From Paenibacillus sp. JDR-2 (GTDB lineage Bacteria; Bacillota; Bacilli; Paenibacillales; Paenibacillaceae), in the NCBI RefSeq assembly GCF_000023585.1, contig NC_012914.1:830001-894000 (forward strand): 64,000 nt of DNA, in the 5' to 3' direction. The translations under genes and the position numbers were made by a program. The stretch's first letter is position 1. Each line of letters opens with the position of its first letter. The notes beneath the pieces are model-generated. The model had not been told where the DNA came from. It did not search any database and saw only the letters and a program-made list of their open reading frames with translations. This document shows positions 61,933-64,000 of the stretch, piece after piece.

Positions 61933-63450
61933 GTGAATGTGAATAAAAACAATAAAACGCTAATCCTGATCGGCTTGCTTCTTGGCCTTATATTTGCCGA
62001 GATGGATGAGACCGTCGTCTCGACCGCAATGCCAACGATTATCCGCGAGCTGCACGGTTTATCGCTGTACGGCTGGGTAGCAGGCGTATATATGCTGGCT
62101 ATGACGATTGCCATGCCGATATTGGGCAGACTTGCGGATGTATTTGGCAGGAAAAAAATATACATGAGCTGTATGGCCTTGTTCTGTCTCGGTTCCATCG
62201 TGTGCGGCTCCGCCGACTCCATGGCCCAGCTGCTTATCGGCCGAGGCATTCAAGGGATTGGCGCAGGCGGATTAATGCCGATCGCTCTTGTTATTATCGG
62301 AGAGTCCTTCCCGCTCGAGCAGCGAGCGAAGGTGCAGAGCCTTATTGGTCCATTGATGATTCTGCCGCAGCTAATCGGACCAACCATCGGTGGTTATTTT
62401 GTCGGAAATCTCAATTGGCATTGGTTGTTCCTGATCAATATTCCCGTAGCGGTTATCGCGGTTGCCTTCTTGTTCAAAGGACTGCATGAGTCCAAAGGGG
62501 AAGAAAAGCATACGATTGACTGGGCAGGGGCGGGAACGCTTGTCGCCGCATTGCTGTCCTTCCTGATTGCGCCTGTACTGATCGATAATCAGGGATTAAG
62601 CTGGTCGTCGCCTATTATCATAGGTCTGCTCATCCTATCAGCTGTACTGATCGGCCTGTTTATTCGGATTGAGTCGAGAGCGAAGCAGCCAATCATTCCG
62701 CTGCATCTGTTCCGCAACCGGAATGTCGTTGTATTATCCCTTCTTGTCTTTACGCTAATGCTTGGGCTTATGGGCGGAATCGCAACCTTCCCGTTCTTCG
62801 CGCAGAATGTGATGGGACTTACGCCAACCGAAGCGGGCTATCTGATGTTCGCCTTTATGGCCGGAGCAATTCCGTCCAGCATCGTAAACGGATTTTTAAT
62901 TACCCGCGTCGCTTATCGTAACCTGTTTATTACCTGCTTCATCCTGCCGCTTGTGGGAATATTCATGCTCACGCAGCTGGCCGTAAGCACAACCCCGGTG
63001 TTTGTTATTATTGCCTTCTTTGTTATGGGACTAGGCATTGGAGCTTTGTTTGGCGGAGATAATCTGATCGTGCAGGAGTCCGTAGAGAAGAAGCATAGCG
63101 GCGTAGCGCTGGGCACGGTTCAGCTGTTCCAGTCGCTTGGCGCTACGGTTGGTCTCAGCGTATTCGGCAGTGTTCTTGCCAAGAGTATCAAAGACGGCAT
63201 AAACAGCTTGTCGAGCGGAATGGACCCGGGGACAGTGGATTCGATCAAGACAGGCGGTATTCCGGCCGGATTGCCATCGGATCTCGTGCTCAAAATCCAA
63301 ACGGTATTTGCCAATTCGTTTGACCATATCTTTGCTATAGCGCTTGGATTCGCGGCTGTATCTTTTGTAATTACCTGGTTCTTGAAGAAGGAAGTGCTCA
63401 CGAAGCATGAGGAAACGGAAGTAGAGGCAGCTGGACAAACGGTTGCTTAG
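61933..63450 (+). CDS. MFS efflux transporter, DHA2 (EmrB/QacA) type
   Basis: 505 aa with about 14 membrane segments, consistent with DHA2. The family motif with the conserved Asp-Glu in helix 1 is GLIFAEMDETVVSTAMPTI; motif A is GRLADVFGRKK; motif C-like GPTIGGYFV is present near residues 153-161. Starts with GTG behind AGAGAGGTGC. No local regulator is next to it. Drug or metabolite export; substrate unknown. Confidence 0.92.
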   Translation: MNVNKNNKTLILIGLLLGLIFAEMDETVVSTAMPTIIRELHGLSLYGWVAGVYMLAMTIAMPILGRLADVFGRKKIYMSCMALFCLGSIVCGSADSMAQLLIGRGIQGIGAGGLMPIALVIIGESFPLEQRAKVQSLIGPLMILPQLIGPTIGGYFVGNLNWHWLFLINIPVAVIAVAFLFKGLHESKGEEKHTIDWAGAGTLVAALLSFLIAPVLIDNQGLSWSSPIIIGLLILSAVLIGLFIRIESRAKQPIIPLHLFRNRNVVVLSLLVFTLMLGLMGGIATFPFFAQNVMGLTPTEAGYLMFAFMAGAIPSSIVNGFLITRVAYRNLFITCFILPLVGIFMLTQLAVSTTPVFVIIAFFVMGLGIGALFGGDNLIVQESVEKKHSGVALGTVQLFQSLGATVGLSVFGSVLAKSIKDGINSLSSGMDPGTVDSIKTGGIPAGLPSDLVLKIQTVFANSFDHIFAIALGFAAVSFVITWFLKKEVLTKHEETEVEAAGQTVA

Positions 63451-63464
63451 ATCTTTTTCGCATC

Positions 63465-63516
63465 AAAACAAAAACCCCCGCGGAGGCCGGAAGGCTGAAA
63501 CGGGGGTTTTTGTTTT
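63465..63516. terminator. Bidirectional terminator between the MFS and dps genes
   Basis: Perfect 16-base arms AAAACAAAAACCCCCG/CGGGGGTTTTTGTTTT separated by 20 nt, with T-rich ends in both directions. Confidence 0.9.
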
Positions 63517-63527
63517 AGAACGAGAAA

Positions 63528-63962
63528 TCATGCGTTAAACGCGGTCAGCATCCAGACATGCTTCTCGAGGGTGGTGTGGATCGCAAGCAGCATATCGGCG
63601 GTGGTTTCGTCACCTGCGTCTTGCGCAATATCCATGCCTTCTTTCAGCTCGCTGATGACGATGGAGAAATCGGTAATCAGCGCCTCGACCATCTGGTGGG
63701 CCGATTCGCTGCCGGAAGCTTCCTTGATGCTGGCGATTTTAAGGTATTCCGACATCGTCGCAACCGGTGCGCCTTTTAACGCCAGCAGCCGTTCGGCAAG
63801 CTCATCGACATGAAGAGCCGCTTCTTCGTAAAACTCCTGAAACTTCACGTGCAGGGTGAAAAACTGAGTGCCTTTGACATACCAATGGAAGTTGTGCAAT
63901 TTGATGTACAGGACGCTCCAATTGGCGATTTGTTTATTGAGAACGTCATTTGTTTGTGTCAT
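63528..63962 (-). CDS. dps: Dps-family ferritin-like DNA-binding protein
   Basis: 144 aa, four-helix bundle. The inter-subunit ferroxidase ligands are visible: His in [10 protein letters not shown], then [23 protein letters not shown] with the Asp/Glu pair. It would form a dodecameric iron store that protects DNA from peroxide. AAAGGAAT precedes the ATG. It lies at the window edge; its promoter is only partly present. Confidence 0.93.
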   Translation of the reverse strand: MTQTNDVLNKQIANWSVLYIKLHNFHWYVKGTQFFTLHVKFQEFYEEAALHVDELAERLLALKGAPVATMSEYLKIASIKEASGSESAHQMVEALITDFSIVISELKEGMDIAQDAGDETTADMLLAIHTTLEKHVWMLTAFNA

Positions 63963-64000
63963 TGGGTTTCACATTCCTTTCCTAGGCAGTAGTGTGCGCG

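Overview
The window looks like a chromosomal segment from a Paenibacillus-type firmicute (family Paenibacillaceae). The grounds are strong AGGAGG-type ribosome sites with many GTG/TTG starts, a secreted copper amine oxidase carrying the stalk domain common in that genus, YesM/YesN two-component pairs beside sugar ABC transporters, an LplB/YtcP permease pair, a THI-box ahead of thiC, and many intergenic palindromic repeats. No rRNA, tRNA, CRISPR, transposase or prophage gene was found. This genus assignment is an inference from gene content, not a database match.

Layout. 0.1-5.4 kb: copper amine oxidase, acetyltransferase, a small membrane protein with pgsA, an HD hydrolase and a VOC protein. 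5.6-9.1 kb: ABC-2 exporter plus DesK/DesR-like two-component system. 9.2-12.5 kb: acetyltransferases, a LysR regulator divergent from a tautomerase/CMD pair, and a PH-like membrane protein. 12.5-18.5 kb: a YesMN pair followed by a complete sugar ABC importer (binding protein and two permeases; the ATPase is not here). 18.8-21.0 kb: thiC on the minus strand behind a TPP riboswitch. 21.1-28.5 kb: small membrane proteins and lipoproteins, a medium-chain dehydrogenase, a 1100-residue secreted multidomain protein and an RDD protein. 28.6-40.6 kb: a visibly GC-richer catabolic island with AraC regulator, two Gfo/Idh/MocA oxidoreductases, YesMN, LplB/YtcP-type permeases, binding protein and a GH110-like beta-helix alpha-galactosidase. 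40.6-49.5 kb: TPR and YwqG proteins, GH43 beta-xylosidase divergent from an AraC regulator, OppA-like lipoprotein, exodeoxyribonuclease III, a eukaryotic-type HisA and an EamA transporter. 49.6-55.9 kb: a sulfonate/taurine-type ABC transporter split over two transcription units, with TetR regulator, TauD-like dioxygenase and Dabb-fold protein. 56.0-64.0 kb: DUF2642 protein, KDPG aldolase, fumarase, Uup-type ABC-F, FAH-family protein, DHA2 efflux pump and Dps.

The most interesting signals are non-coding. (1) The two transcription units of the sulfonate-type transporter start from near-consensus sigma-A promoters and carry the same two-hairpin leader. Its second hairpin shares its 3' strand with a terminator, and the stems differ between copies by compensatory changes: a candidate riboswitch or antitermination element. 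(2) Two ~110-bp intergenic elements (42.2 and 48.5 kb) share conserved core segments while their outer and inner stems differ completely in sequence yet stay perfectly paired. (3) Three unrelated-sequence repeat clusters (4.7, 18.6, 58.8 kb) share one geometry: four copies arranged as two pairs with a 51-52 bp start-to-start distance and a 63-73 bp gap between pairs. A fourth cluster (50.6 kb) is a 3+3 inverted array inside the transporter gene cluster.

All calls are from reading the sequence; no similarity search or folding program was run.
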